A DNA stretch of 64,000 nucleotides from Pseudomonadota bacterium (GCA_023412805.1 JAEZRM010000016.1:1-64000); one strand, 5' to 3'. Positions 35,451 through 43,790 are shown, numbered from the stretch's first letter. Numbers and translations: made by a program. The notes: generated from the letters alone by a model not told the origin.

Positions 35451-36290
35451 TCAGCGCAACGGAAAGCCGAGATTGATCAGGATATCCTTCAGGCGCTCGC
35501 GGCCATTGAGCGCCTTGATGGTTGCGAGGCGGTTGATGACACGATGCGTCCACGTGTAGGCCGCCATTTCATGGCGTTTCGAGAACGTCTCGAGGCGCGC
35601 GTCGTACGTGGCGCGCAGCTCCTTGTCGGCAGCGCTGCTGTAGCGGTCGCGAAAGAGGATGGCTTCCTGCGGCAGGCGCGGTTTCACCTCGCCTGCGCTC
35701 CCGGGTTTCGGATAGCCGATGCACAGGCCGAAGACGGCGACGGCGCCGGGCGGCAGCTCGAGCATCTTGGCAATGGCTGCGGGATCGTTCCGCAGCGCGC
35801 CGATGTAGACGGTCGAGAGGCCGAGCGATTCAGCGGCTGCGACGGCATTCTGCGCCGCGAGCGCCGCATCGATGGCGGCGACGAGGAAGGTCTCGAAGTA
35901 AGGAAGGCCTTCAAGCGTCTTACCCTCGGCCTCGGCAAGGCGCTGATTGCGCGAGACGTCGGCCAGCCAAACAAGGAACAGCGGGCATTCCACAATGTGC
36001 TGCTGACCGCCCGCGATCGCGGCGAGAGCCGCGCGTTTCGCGGGATCGGTCACTTCGACGACCGACCAGGTCTGCAGGTTCGAGCTCGTGGCCGCCGATT
36101 GTGCGGCCGCGATCAGCGTCTCGAGCGTCCCCGGCGGCACCGGATCAGGCTTGTAACCGCGGACCGACCGGTGGCTCAGGAGGCTCTCAATGACATCGTT
36201 CCAGGGGAGTTTGCTCGCCTTGGCCTCGGTGCCGTATCGGGCGGCAAGCGCCGACGCTTGCGCCGTGACCGGCGGATCGATCGCATTCAT
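35451..36290 (-). CDS. NAD(P)H-dependent FMN nitroreductase (NfsA-like)
   Basis: Flavin oxidoreductase of 279 residues. SHRSVRGYKPDPVPP near residues 39-53 is the FMN-phosphate-binding motif, followed by AATSSNLQTWSVVEV, and VFGLCIGYP in the second half. The C-terminal extension matches the NfsA/oxygen-insensitive group. Probably cytosolic. Physiological substrate unknown. Confidence 0.9.
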   Translation of the reverse strand: MNAIDPPVTAQASALAARYGTEAKASKLPWNDVIESLLSHRSVRGYKPDPVPPGTLETLIAAAQSAATSSNLQTWSVVEVTDPAKRAALAAIAGGQQHIVECPLFLVWLADVSRNQRLAEAEGKTLEGLPYFETFLVAAIDAALAAQNAVAAAESLGLSTVYIGALRNDPAAIAKMLELPPGAVAVFGLCIGYPKPGSAGEVKPRLPQEAILFRDRYSSAADKELRATYDARLETFSKRHEMAAYTWTHRVINRLATIKALNGRERLKDILINLGFPLR

Positions 36291-36376
36291 GAGCTTTTCC
36301 CGGAGTTCGGTGGCGGGTTATGTCCGGTCATATACGAACAGACCGGGGCGCCAATGTCCACCTGCCAGGCCGTTCG

Positions 36377-37588
36377 TCACCCCGCGCGCATGGCTGCCAG
36401 ACCGCGATCGAGGTCCGCAATGAGATCGGCCGGTGCCTCGAGCCCCACAGAGAGGCGGATCATGCCGTCGCTGATGCCGAGTTCGGCGCGGGCTTCCGGC
36501 TTCAGGCGCTGATGCGTCGTCGTCGCGGGATGCGTGACGATGCTCTTCGCGTCACCGAGATTGTTCGAGATCTTCATGATCTTCAGCGCATTCAGGAACC
36601 GGAATGCCGCGGCCTTGCCGCCTTCGACCTCGAACGTCACGATCTGGCTGCCGCCGGACATCTGCCGGCGCGCGAGCTCGGCCTGCGGATGGTTCTTGCT
36701 GCCGCAATAGAGAATGCGGGTAATGCCGGGCCTGCCTTCTAGAGCCGCGGCGATCTCGGCTGCCGCCGAGCACTGTGCGCGCACGCGAACGGGCAGCGTC
36801 TCCAGGCTCTTGAGCAGAACCCAAGCGTTGAACGGGCTCATGGAGGGCCCCGTCTGGCGCAGGAAGACCTGCAGGTAATCCTTCAGGAACTGCGCCGAAC
36901 AGAGAATGAGCCCGCCGAGACAGCGGCCCTGGCCGTCGATGTGCTTGGTTGCGGAATAGACGACGACGTCGGCGCCGAGCGCGAGCGGCTTCTGCATGAG
37001 CGGCGTCGCAAAGACATTATCGACGAAGACGAGCGCGCCGGCCGCGTGCGCGAGATCGGAGACGGCGCGGATGTCGACGAGATCGAGTGTCGGATTGGCC
37101 GGTGTCTCGAAGAACACGGCCTTTGTCTTCGGCCCGATGGCCTGCTTCCACTGCACGAGGTCCGTGCCGTCGACGAGCGTGCAGGAAATACCGAAGCGCG
37201 GACACAGCTCCTCGACCACATAGCGACACGAGCCAAACAGCGCCTTCGCCGCGACGACATGATCGCCCGCACTGAGGTAGCTCAGCAGGGCCGACGTGAC
37301 GGCTGCCATGCCGGTTGCGGTGGCGCGTGCCGCCTCGGCCCCTTCGAGCAGCCGGATGCGCTCCTCGAGCATGGCGACCGTCGGATTGGAAAAGCGCGAG
37401 TAGATGAAACCTGGTTCTTCGTCCTTGAAGCGGGCCTCGGCCTGCTCGGCGGTCGCGTAGAGGTAGCTTTGCGTGAGGTAGAGCGCCTCGGAGGTCTCGC
37501 CGAAGGGGGAGCGCATCGTCCCGCCATGCACGAGAACGGTCTCGGGCTGCCAGTCGCTGGGAATGGGCGGGGGCGTTGGGTCTGCCAT
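36377..37588 (-). CDS. metZ: O-succinylhomoserine sulfhydrylase
   Basis: PLP-dependent enzyme of 403 residues that makes homocysteine from O-succinylhomoserine and sulfide in methionine synthesis. The PLP lysine is K215 in YSATK215HIDGQGR; ETPANPTLDLVD and SRFSNPT are Cys/Met-metabolism family motifs. AGGAGA lies eight bases before the ATG. The leader carries a SAM-II riboswitch and a probable promoter (see separate entries), so expression should fall when SAM is plentiful. It is divergent from dcd, a familiar alphaproteobacterial pairing. Confidence 0.95.
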   Translation of the reverse strand: MADPTPPPIPSDWQPETVLVHGGTMRSPFGETSEALYLTQSYLYATAEQAEARFKDEEPGFIYSRFSNPTVAMLEERIRLLEGAEAARATATGMAAVTSALLSYLSAGDHVVAAKALFGSCRYVVEELCPRFGISCTLVDGTDLVQWKQAIGPKTKAVFFETPANPTLDLVDIRAVSDLAHAAGALVFVDNVFATPLMQKPLALGADVVVYSATKHIDGQGRCLGGLILCSAQFLKDYLQVFLRQTGPSMSPFNAWVLLKSLETLPVRVRAQCSAAAEIAAALEGRPGITRILYCGSKNHPQAELARRQMSGGSQIVTFEVEGGKAAAFRFLNALKIMKISNNLGDAKSIVTHPATTTHQRLKPEARAELGISDGMIRLSVGLEAPADLIADLDRGLAAMRAG

Positions 37589-37697
37589 CTGCGGGTCTCC
37601 TGTCGGCGGGACACGCGTGGCGTCCCCGAGAAAACTAAAACCGGCCCTTGGTCCCCCGCATATTGCCGGGCGCGACCAGGTATCCGGTTCCGCACGG

Positions 37698-37752
37698 CCC
37701 TTTTAGCGAGTTGTTTTACGTGGCTGCAAGCCGGCCGGCCAAATCACCACGA
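37698..37752 (-). ncRNA. SAM-II riboswitch in the metZ leader
   Basis: On the minus strand the leader reads CGTGG-TGATTTGG, then GCTTGCAG-CCACG-TAAAACA, then TCGCTAAAAGGG. This is the conserved SAM-II (SAM-alpha) core: P1 stem CGTGG (37747-37751) with CCACG (37719-37723), the conserved TGATTT and CTTGCAGCC loops, and the 3' GCTAAAAGGG that closes the pseudoknot. It ends about 110 bases before the metZ start, so control may act on transcription or on leader folding rather than by masking the metZ ribosome site directly. Confidence 0.92.
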
Positions 37753-37758
37753 CGTCCA

Positions 37759-37778
37759 GGATGCGGAATATCGCATCC
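37759..37778. repeat. Inverted repeat at the metZ start region
   Basis: GGATGCG-GAATAT-CGCATCC, perfect seven-base arms. It overlaps the probable -10 region of the metZ promoter and could be an operator for metZ or for the divergent dcd gene. Confidence 0.45.
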
Positions 37779-37794
37779 CTGGGCTTGGCGTCAA
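37767..37794 (-). promoter_or_regulatory. Probable sigma-70 promoter of the metZ leader
   Basis: TTGACG (37789-37794), 16 bases, GATATT (37767-37772). Predicted transcription start near 37760, which places the riboswitch at the very 5' end of the transcript, as expected. Confidence 0.6.
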
Positions 37795-37839
37795 TGGGTG
37801 GATGGGCTATGCGCGGGTACCAAGGGTGAGGGAGCTCAT

Positions 37840-38961
37840 ATGCCGAAAGCGCGCGCGAAGCCCAGCCAGAAGGCCGGCATTCTGCCGATACAGGATATCC
37901 GCGCGCTGGTCGTCTCGGAGGCAATCCACGCTGAGCGTGCCTTCTCCGCAACGCAGATCCAGCCCGCGAGCCTCGATCTCCGGCTCGGCGATGTCGCCTA
38001 CCGCGTGCGGGCGAGTTTTCTGCCCGGCGGTCCGGAGAGCCGTGTCGGCGTCATGGACCGTCTCAAGGAGCTCGCACTCCACAAGATCGATCTCAGCTCC
38101 GGCGCCGTGCTGGAGACTGGGTGTGTCTATGTCGTGCCGCTACAAGAGCAACTCGCGCTGCCAGCCGATGTCGCCGCCTCCGCCAACCCGAAGAGCTCGA
38201 CTGGCCGTCTTGATGTCTTCACGCGCGTGATTGCCGATGGCGTGTCGTCGTTCGATACGATCCCGGCGGGATACACCGGCCAGCTCTATGCGGAGATCTG
38301 TCCGCAGACATTCCCGATCGTCGTGCGCCGCGGCTCCATGCTGAGCCAGATCCGCTTTCGCACCGGCGATCCCGTCGAGACCGACGACGCGCTCGAAGCG
38401 CTGCACAAGAAGATGACGCTCGTGCGCGGCGGCGCGGCGGCGGACGTACGCGGCGGCATTGCGCTCTCGGTCGATCTCACTGGCGACGGCGCGGGCCTCG
38501 TCGGCTATCGCGCGCGCCGCCACACCGGGCTCGTCGATGTCGATGCGCCGGGCTCGTGTGCGCTTGCGGATTACTGGGAGCCGATCGTCGTCGGCGACAG
38601 AAAGCGCCTGATTCTCGATCCCGATCAGTTCTACATCCTGGCCTCGAAGGAAGCCGTGCATGTGCCGCCGACGCATGCTGCGGAGATGATGCCCTTCAAT
38701 CCGCTCGTCGGCGAATTCCGTGTGCACTACGCCGGCTTCATGGATCCGGGCTTCGGCCATGCACCGGCCGGCGGTGCGGGCGCGCGCGTCGTGCTCGAAG
38801 TGCGCAGCCACAAAGTGCCGTTCGTTCTGGAGGATGGGCAGATCATCGGCCGCCTCATCTACGAGCGCATGGTCTCTGTTCCAACAGTGCTTTACGGGAC
38901 GGATCTCGGATCGAACTATCAGGCGCAGGGGCTGAAGCTTTCGAAGCATTTTCGCGCCTGA
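37840..38961 (+). CDS. dcd: 2'-deoxycytidine 5'-triphosphate deaminase, bimodular
   Basis: Converts dCTP to dUTP for thymidylate synthesis. At 373 residues it is about twice the length of the usual enzyme and contains two dUTPase-like halves: the N-terminal half with IQPASLDLRLG and ANPKSSTGRLDVFTRV, and the C-terminal half with HYAGFMDPGFGH and the EVRSHKVPF segment. This two-module form is common in alphaproteobacteria. The ATG at 37840 has GGGAG about six bases upstream. It is divergent from metZ. Confidence 0.92.
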   Translation: MPKARAKPSQKAGILPIQDIRALVVSEAIHAERAFSATQIQPASLDLRLGDVAYRVRASFLPGGPESRVGVMDRLKELALHKIDLSSGAVLETGCVYVVPLQEQLALPADVAASANPKSSTGRLDVFTRVIADGVSSFDTIPAGYTGQLYAEICPQTFPIVVRRGSMLSQIRFRTGDPVETDDALEALHKKMTLVRGGAAADVRGGIALSVDLTGDGAGLVGYRARRHTGLVDVDAPGSCALADYWEPIVVGDRKRLILDPDQFYILASKEAVHVPPTHAAEMMPFNPLVGEFRVHYAGFMDPGFGHAPAGGAGARVVLEVRSHKVPFVLEDGQIIGRLIYERMVSVPTVLYGTDLGSNYQAQGLKLSKHFRA

Positions 38962-38974
38962 GGCCCCATGCTGA

Positions 38975-39304
38975 TCAGCACACGCTGACCGGCTCGCAGA
39001 GGCGGATGGCGAACTTTTCGTTGGCGTGATCGCGCTTGAAGTCGAACTCGCGCGTGTCGGCGCAGCGAATGCGCCCTTCGAGTCCGACGACGTTACCGAC
39101 CGGCACCTCGCGCACAAACAGAATCCGGTCGAGCGCGCAGCGCTGCTGCTCTTGAAGCTGATGGCGCAACAGCACTTGCCACGACTCCGCGCCGTGCGCC
39201 AGCCTTTCGCCGACCACACTCGCGGCGGCAAGGACTATGAGACCGACGACAAGCCGGAAGCGAAGATCACTGGTGCGCGTGATGCTGTCAGTTCTCAGCG
39301 TCAT
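38975..39304 (-). CDS. Small exported protein of unknown function
   Basis: 109 residues. An N-terminal hydrophobic segment (FRLVVGLIVLAAASVVGERLAHG) acts as signal peptide or anchor, followed by a short hydrophilic domain with three cysteines (QRCALDRI, RIRCADTREF, IRLCEPVSVC). GGGAGC lies nine bases before the ATG. I do not recognise the family. It converges with dcd and diverges from the universal stress genes, so it may share their regulatory region. Confidence 0.6.
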   Translation of the reverse strand: MTLRTDSITRTSDLRFRLVVGLIVLAAASVVGERLAHGAESWQVLLRHQLQEQQRCALDRILFVREVPVGNVVGLEGRIRCADTREFDFKRDHANEKFAIRLCEPVSVC

Positions 39305-39382
39305 TAGGGTTGCTCCCGACTTGGTGTGGAACTGCAGTTGGCGCTACGTTGTTCAGTATTGGAATGCCGACGGCGGATTGCC

Positions 39383-39396
39383 TTGATGCGGGTCAA
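39383..39396 (+). promoter_or_regulatory. FNR/FixK-type anaerobox
   Basis: TTGAT-GCGG-GTCAA, one mismatch from the TTGAT-N4-ATCAA consensus of the CRP/FNR family. It is centred about 88 bases before the first of two universal stress genes. Placement at -41.5 would put the transcript start near 39431. This suggests induction under low oxygen. Confidence 0.7.
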
Positions 39397-39477
39397 GGCG
39401 AAACAGCGTCAGCCAACCGATGTTGCGGGGCCCGAAGCAGTGGAGCGCCCCGTTTCTCCGGGAGAAAGGTCGACACA

Positions 39478-40311
39478 ATGGTTTGGAAGACGATTACGAC
39501 GCAGCTTTCCAGTCCCGGTCGCGCAGATGTCCTCATGAGTGTCGCCGGGCGGCTGGCCGAGCGCTTCGAGGCTCATCTGATCGGTCTTGATGCTACGCCT
39601 ACGTTCACGCTTGCCGCGCCCATGATGACGCCGGCCGAAGCCGACGCGATCGCTGCTGCCGAGCGCCAGCGCGTCAGGGAAATTCAAGCGAAGTTCGAGG
39701 CTATGTCGGCCAACCGTGCCTTCGTCGGCGAATGGCGCGAGCTGAGAGTGCACGATGCGGATCTGCCGACTGCCGTGCTCGATCATGCACGCGCTTCGGA
39801 TCTGATTATCGCATCACAATCCGATCCGGATTGGGATGTGTCCGGGCTGTTCGATTTTCCCGAGCGTCTCGTGCTCGAGAGTGGCCGGCCAGTACTGCTC
39901 GTGCCCTACGCCGGTACTTTCGGTGAGATTGGCAAGCGCGTGACCGTCGCGTGGTCCGGCAAGCGCGAGGGCGCACGCGCGGTGTTCGATGCACTTCCGC
40001 TTCTGAAGACGGCGGACGCGGTGACACTGCTCTGCGTTGTCGGAAACTCAGCCGATGCGGCGCCGGGCGAACTGCCGGGCACAGAGCTCGCTGCGGCTCT
40101 GGCGCGCCATGGCGCGAAGGTGACGGTCCAGAAGTCCTCCCCCGATGAGATCGGCGTTGCCGACGACATCCTCTCGCGGATCGCGGAAGACGGGACTGAC
40201 CTGCTGGTCATGGGGGCCTATGGCTATTCGCGGCTCCGGCAGATGGTTTTCGGAGGTGTCACGCGCCATATCTTAGGTCACATGACCGTACCGACGCTGA
40301 TGTCGCACTGA
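39478..40311 (+). CDS. Universal stress protein, tandem-domain type
   Basis: 277 residues with two UspA-like halves; ITTQLSSPGRADV opens the first and RVTVAWSGKREGARAV opens the second. The C-terminal GAYGYSRLRQMVFGGVTRHILGH...PTLMSH matches the paralogue at 22489-23298. GGGAGAAAGG lies before the ATG. It is followed after 47 bases by a single-domain universal stress gene and sits behind an anaerobox. Confidence 0.9.
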   Translation: MVWKTITTQLSSPGRADVLMSVAGRLAERFEAHLIGLDATPTFTLAAPMMTPAEADAIAAAERQRVREIQAKFEAMSANRAFVGEWRELRVHDADLPTAVLDHARASDLIIASQSDPDWDVSGLFDFPERLVLESGRPVLLVPYAGTFGEIGKRVTVAWSGKREGARAVFDALPLLKTADAVTLLCVVGNSADAAPGELPGTELAAALARHGAKVTVQKSSPDEIGVADDILSRIAEDGTDLLVMGAYGYSRLRQMVFGGVTRHILGHMTVPTLMSH

Positions 40312-40358
40312 TCAGAGTCGTCGTCCCGGCCCTGCACCCTCAATGAAGGAGATGCCCG

Positions 40359-40796
40359 ATGTACGATCGCATTCTCATTCCGACAGACGGCAGTGAACTT
40401 GCCGAGAAGGCCGTTGACCAAGGGCTCGCACTGGCCAAGACCGTCGGCGCCAAAGTCATCATCGTTCGCGTGACCAATGTGCCCGCGCCTATGGTCTACG
40501 AGGGCGTGGTCGTGGCCCTGCCGACCGAGGAGATCCGCGAGGAAATTGCCGCGCGGGTCGCCGAGCATTTCAAGACCCTCGCGAGCAAGGCTTCCGCCCT
40601 CGGCGTCCCCCTCGAGACCGTGCACGTCGAGAACGACAGTCCCTATGAGGCAATCATCGACACCGCCAAGAAGAGGGGCGCCAACCTGATTGTCATGGCC
40701 TCGCACGGACGTCGCGGGCTCTCGGCGGTTCTTCTCGGCAGCGAGACGCAGAAAGTGCTTACGCACTCGACCATCCCCGTGCTCGTCTGCCGCTGA
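40359..40796 (+). CDS. Universal stress protein UspA family, single domain
   Basis: 145 residues, one UspA domain: YDRILIPTDGSELAE at the N terminus, and the nucleotide-site motif ASHG-x9-GSETQKVLTHSTIPVLV at the C terminus. The first Gly of the usual G-x2-G-x9-G(S/T) pattern is Ala here. AAGGAG lies seven bases before the ATG. It is probably cotranscribed with the tandem-domain gene upstream and shares its anaerobox. Confidence 0.92.
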   Translation: MYDRILIPTDGSELAEKAVDQGLALAKTVGAKVIIVRVTNVPAPMVYEGVVVALPTEEIREEIAARVAEHFKTLASKASALGVPLETVHVENDSPYEAIIDTAKKRGANLIVMASHGRRGLSAVLLGSETQKVLTHSTIPVLVCR

Positions 40797-40823
40797 TGCT
40801 GAGTAATCAGTATCCAAACGCGA

Positions 40824-40853
40824 GCGCCCCCCGTCCATGAGGTCGAGGGGCGC
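40824..40853. terminator. Hairpin between convergent uspA and a small secreted-protein gene
   Basis: GCGCCCC, 16-base loop, GGGGCGC. It lies 27 bases after the universal stress gene stop and 43 bases from the convergent gene's stop. There is no T-run. Confidence 0.4.
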
Positions 40854-40895
40854 GTAGAGCGTCGCTTGGGTCGCAAGTACGGGCGGGGAGCACCC

Positions 40896-41177
40896 TTACC
40901 AGGCGACGCAGCGCCATTTGGCCTTTCCGCTACGGCTGTACACCCAGCCGAAGCGCCGGCAATACGGCTCGCTGCGATAATAGTAGGGAGAGTAGCCGTA
41001 GTGGCGGCGGTATCCGCCGTAGACGACCGGTCCGCCGATCACCACCGATACGCCGCCCCAGCGGTGCTTGTGATGATGGTGCTTGTGCTTACGCGCTTCG
41101 GCGCTCGGGGCTGCTGCCAGCGACATCGCGGCGACGGCCGCAGCGGTCGTGACGGCGAGCAGTATAGTTCTCGACAT
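40896..41177 (-). CDS. Small secreted WRCxxW-terminal protein 1
   Basis: 93 residues: signal peptide (LLAVTTAAAVAAMSLAAAPSAEA), a His/Lys cluster (KHKHHHHKH) that might bind metal, a Tyr/Gly-rich middle, and the C-terminal motif YCRRFGWVYSRSGKAKWRCVAW, in which two cysteines and spaced aromatic residues end exactly at the stop. The same tail design is found in the next two genes. AGGAG lies about 11 bases before the ATG. I know no function. Confidence 0.75.
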   Translation of the reverse strand: MSRTILLAVTTAAAVAAMSLAAAPSAEARKHKHHHHKHRWGGVSVVIGGPVVYGGYRRHYGYSPYYYRSEPYCRRFGWVYSRSGKAKWRCVAW

Positions 41178-41244
41178 GGTGTGCTCTTCTCCTGAGATGT
41201 GCGGCGGGAGCCGAAGGCGATCACGCCTCAGGAGATCGAGTAGC

Positions 41245-41260
41245 GAACAAAGTTCACCGG
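41245..41260 (-). promoter_or_regulatory. Conserved 16-bp upstream element, copy 1
   Basis: On the minus strand CGGTGAACTTTGTTCG, followed four bases later by TCGAT. It lies 68 bases before the small secreted gene at 41177 and is identical to the copy at 41757-41772. GAAC-TTT-GTTC inside it is a short inverted repeat. Confidence 0.65.
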
Positions 41261-41310
41261 CCCATTGAGCCTGTCGTGCGAATTTGCCCGGTATTGCGAG
41301 GAACCGGCCG

Positions 41311-41673
41311 CTACCAGTTCAGGCAGCGCCACCGTGCATACTTGCCGCACTTGCTGTAGACCCATCCCCAACCGCGGCAGTAGATGGGGCTGGGTTCGGC
41401 GTGGAACGGCCTGTAGACGATGCCCGCCGGGCGGAAGATGCCCCTGGGACGGCCGTAGTAGGGATCGTAGTAGCCGCGATAGTAGGGGCCATAGTGCGGG
41501 CGGTAGCCGCTGTGGAAGTCATAGGGCGTCGGATAGTAGACGATCACGCCGCCGTCCCGGTGCCGATACCCTCCGGCCTCAACATCGGAGGCGGTTCCGA
41601 GGGAAAGCGCGCCGAACGACAGGGCGCCGACAATGGCCGCCGTCGCGGCCGCGATAACGCGTGATCTCGCCAT
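41311..41673 (-). CDS. Small secreted WRCxxW-terminal protein 2
   Basis: 120 residues: signal peptide (VIAAATAAIVGALSFGALSLGTA), a Tyr/Pro/Gly/Arg-rich middle (HYGPYYRGYYDPYYG), and the C-terminal motif YCRGWGWVYSKCGKYARWRCLNW ending at the stop. It is clearly homologous to the genes at 40896 and 41903. AGGAG lies seven bases before the ATG. Function unknown. Confidence 0.75.
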   Translation of the reverse strand: MARSRVIAAATAAIVGALSFGALSLGTASDVEAGGYRHRDGGVIVYYPTPYDFHSGYRPHYGPYYRGYYDPYYGRPRGIFRPAGIVYRPFHAEPSPIYCRGWGWVYSKCGKYARWRCLNW

Positions 41674-41756
41674 GAGCTCTCTCCTGATCGCTGCCGCCGC
41701 GCGGCCCATGCGCCGAAACGCAGGTCAGGTAAGAACTTATTCGCACTATCGATTGC

Positions 41757-41772
41757 CGAACAAAGTTCACCG
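41757..41772 (-). promoter_or_regulatory. Conserved 16-bp upstream element, copy 2
   Basis: The same CGGTGAACTTTGTTCG, again followed four bases later by TCGAT, 84 bases before the gene at 41673. Identical sequence, orientation and similar distance in two places argue for a shared regulator or sigma factor. Confidence 0.65.
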
Positions 41773-41902
41773 CTGAATTGGGTAAACGGATCGTCTGTGT
41801 TTATAGGGGTTTAGCGTCATATCAATCGCGCGGCGCCCCAAGGTTGGGGATGCATCCCCGTAGACGGGCGTTAGGCGCGGACGGAAGGTCGCGAACGCGC
41901 TT

Positions 41903-42316
41903 TCACCATTCAGCGCAGCGCCATTCACCCGTGGCCGTATCGACGATGCCCCAGAGCCACTTGTCCTTGCGGATGTGGACCCACGCCCATCGCTTGCATT
42001 CGTTGTCGCCGCCGTATCCATCCCCGGGCCCAACATAGGCAGCAGCACTGCCTCGCGAGCCCACCGGCCCGTACATGTAGGGGCCGTAGTAAGGGCGATA
42101 GCCGTTGTAGGCGTAGGGCGTCCCAATGAAGACCTGGACGCCCTCGCGGCGCGGCGGGAGCACGTAGGCTCCGTCCGGCCCCTCCTCCAGATATTCGCCC
42201 GGGGCAGGCCCCTTGAAGGGCGGTTGCAGGGATTTGTCATCATAGGCGTGCGCGCTGCCCGCGAGGCCTGTCAGCACGGCCGCGAGCACTAAGGCGCGAA
42301 TTGATAGTCTCGACAT
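41903..42316 (-). CDS. Small secreted WRCxxW-terminal protein 3
   Basis: 137 residues: signal peptide (SIRALVLAAVLTGLAGSAHA), a Pro/Gly/Tyr-rich middle, and a longer C-terminal motif with ECKRWAWVHIRKDKW, then TGEWRCAEW at the stop. The cysteine and tryptophan spacing matches the two neighbouring genes apart from an insertion. GAGGGG lies about seven bases before the ATG. Its upstream region lacks the exact 16-bp element of the other two. Function unknown. Confidence 0.73.
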   Translation of the reverse strand: MSRLSIRALVLAAVLTGLAGSAHAYDDKSLQPPFKGPAPGEYLEEGPDGAYVLPPRREGVQVFIGTPYAYNGYRPYYGPYMYGPVGSRGSAAAYVGPGDGYGGDNECKRWAWVHIRKDKWLWGIVDTATGEWRCAEW

Positions 42317-42549
42317 ACGGGGTCCCCCTCTGGACACCATCGGCTTGGCGGCCTGATACATGGGCCGCGCCAGCGCGGTGTTCGGGTCTGTTCGTTCAGC
42401 AATTCTGGATTGCGTGGCTTATGCCAGCCTCGACAGTTCCACCTGCTGCGAGGCATAAGAAGCGCGAAACATTGCAGCAGATTCCTGCCTTGCGGCCCGC
42501 GCTCCTGTGAATTCGGCGCCCGGCAGCGAGCATCTGATCGGATCGGGAC

Positions 42550-43779
42550 ATGTCAGCTCAATCAACCGCCGCCGCACGGCCGGCGCGCCCGCTATGGCTC
42601 GTGATACTCGCCGCGGGCACGATCGTCGGCCTTGCCATGGGCCTGCGTCAGGTCATGGGGCTTTACTTGAAGCCCCTGTCAGACGAGCTGGGCGTCGGCC
42701 GCGAGCCGTTCTCCAATGCCATGGCGATCGCAAACCTGACTTGGGGCGCCCTGACGATCGTTGCCGGCGCTGTCGCGGACAAATACGGTGCCGGTCGTGT
42801 GCTTGTTGTCAGCGGGTTCGCGACGGTCGCCTCGTTCTACCTCATGGCGACGGCGCAAAGCCCATTCGATCTTTATATTGCGGGCCTTCTCGCGGGCGCG
42901 GGCGTTGCCGGTACGGCTGCACCCGCTCTCGTCGGAACGGTTGGGCGTGCTGCGCCGCCTGAAAGGCGCACTGCTGCGATCGCTTCGCTCGGCATGGCCG
43001 CGGGCATCGGCAGCCTGCTCGCGTTCCCCTATGCGCATGTGCTGATCGAAACCATCGGTTGGAAAGCCAGCCTGATGGCTATATCGGCGACCTGCCTGCT
43101 CATCCTGCCTTTGGCATGGCCGCTGAAGGGAAGCCCCGCGCCGTTCGCGGGCACCGCCAAATCGCAAACCTTGATCGAAGCCTTCCGTGAGGCGTTCGCG
43201 CATCCGAGCTTCTGGCTGCTGACATCGGGCTTTTTCGTTTGCGGCTTTCACCTCGCCTTCTATGGCGTCCACCTGCCGGCCTTCGTGTCCGATCTCGGAA
43301 TGCCGTCCTGGGTCGGCGTGTGGGCGCTGATGGCGGTCGGCATTGCCAACATCATCGGGACGTACGCGGCGGGGCAGTCGGCACGCTTCGTCGAACGCCG
43401 CGTGGGGCTGAGCTTCATCTATTTCATGCGCTCATTCGCGTTCATTGCACTGCTGTTCCTGCCCCTGACGCCCTGGCTGATCATAGGTATTTCGGCCCTG
43501 CTCGGCCTTTTCTGGCTGTCCACGGTGCCGCTGACGTCGACCCTCGTCGGCATCTTCTTCGGTACACAGTGGATGTCGATGCTGTTCGGGTTCGTGTTCC
43601 TGTCCCACCAGCTCGGGTCGTTCGCGGGTCTGTGGCTGGCCGGAACCCTCTATGATGCGACCAAGTCCTACGATACTATGTGGTGGATCTGTATCGCGCT
43701 CGCGCTGTTTGCGGCGCTGATCCACTGGCCGATCCGCGAGCGTCCTGTCGCGCGGCTCAGTGAGCAGCCCGCGACCTGA
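42550..43779 (+). CDS. MFS transporter, monocarboxylate/oxalate-formate type
   Basis: Major facilitator permease of 409 residues with 12 membrane segments and no signal peptide. GLYLKPLSDELGVGREPFS near residue 40, the DKYGAGRV loop, and the GVHLPAFVSDLGMPSW stretch in the middle resemble the OxlT/MCT-like group. The transported substrate is unknown. It heads a tight four-gene run with a small membrane protein, meaB and a pyroglutamyl-peptidase gene. Confidence 0.88.
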   Translation: MSAQSTAAARPARPLWLVILAAGTIVGLAMGLRQVMGLYLKPLSDELGVGREPFSNAMAIANLTWGALTIVAGAVADKYGAGRVLVVSGFATVASFYLMATAQSPFDLYIAGLLAGAGVAGTAAPALVGTVGRAAPPERRTAAIASLGMAAGIGSLLAFPYAHVLIETIGWKASLMAISATCLLILPLAWPLKGSPAPFAGTAKSQTLIEAFREAFAHPSFWLLTSGFFVCGFHLAFYGVHLPAFVSDLGMPSWVGVWALMAVGIANIIGTYAAGQSARFVERRVGLSFIYFMRSFAFIALLFLPLTPWLIIGISALLGLFWLSTVPLTSTLVGIFFGTQWMSMLFGFVFLSHQLGSFAGLWLAGTLYDATKSYDTMWWICIALALFAALIHWPIRERPVARLSEQPAT

Positions 43780-43790
43780 GGAGATCGCGC

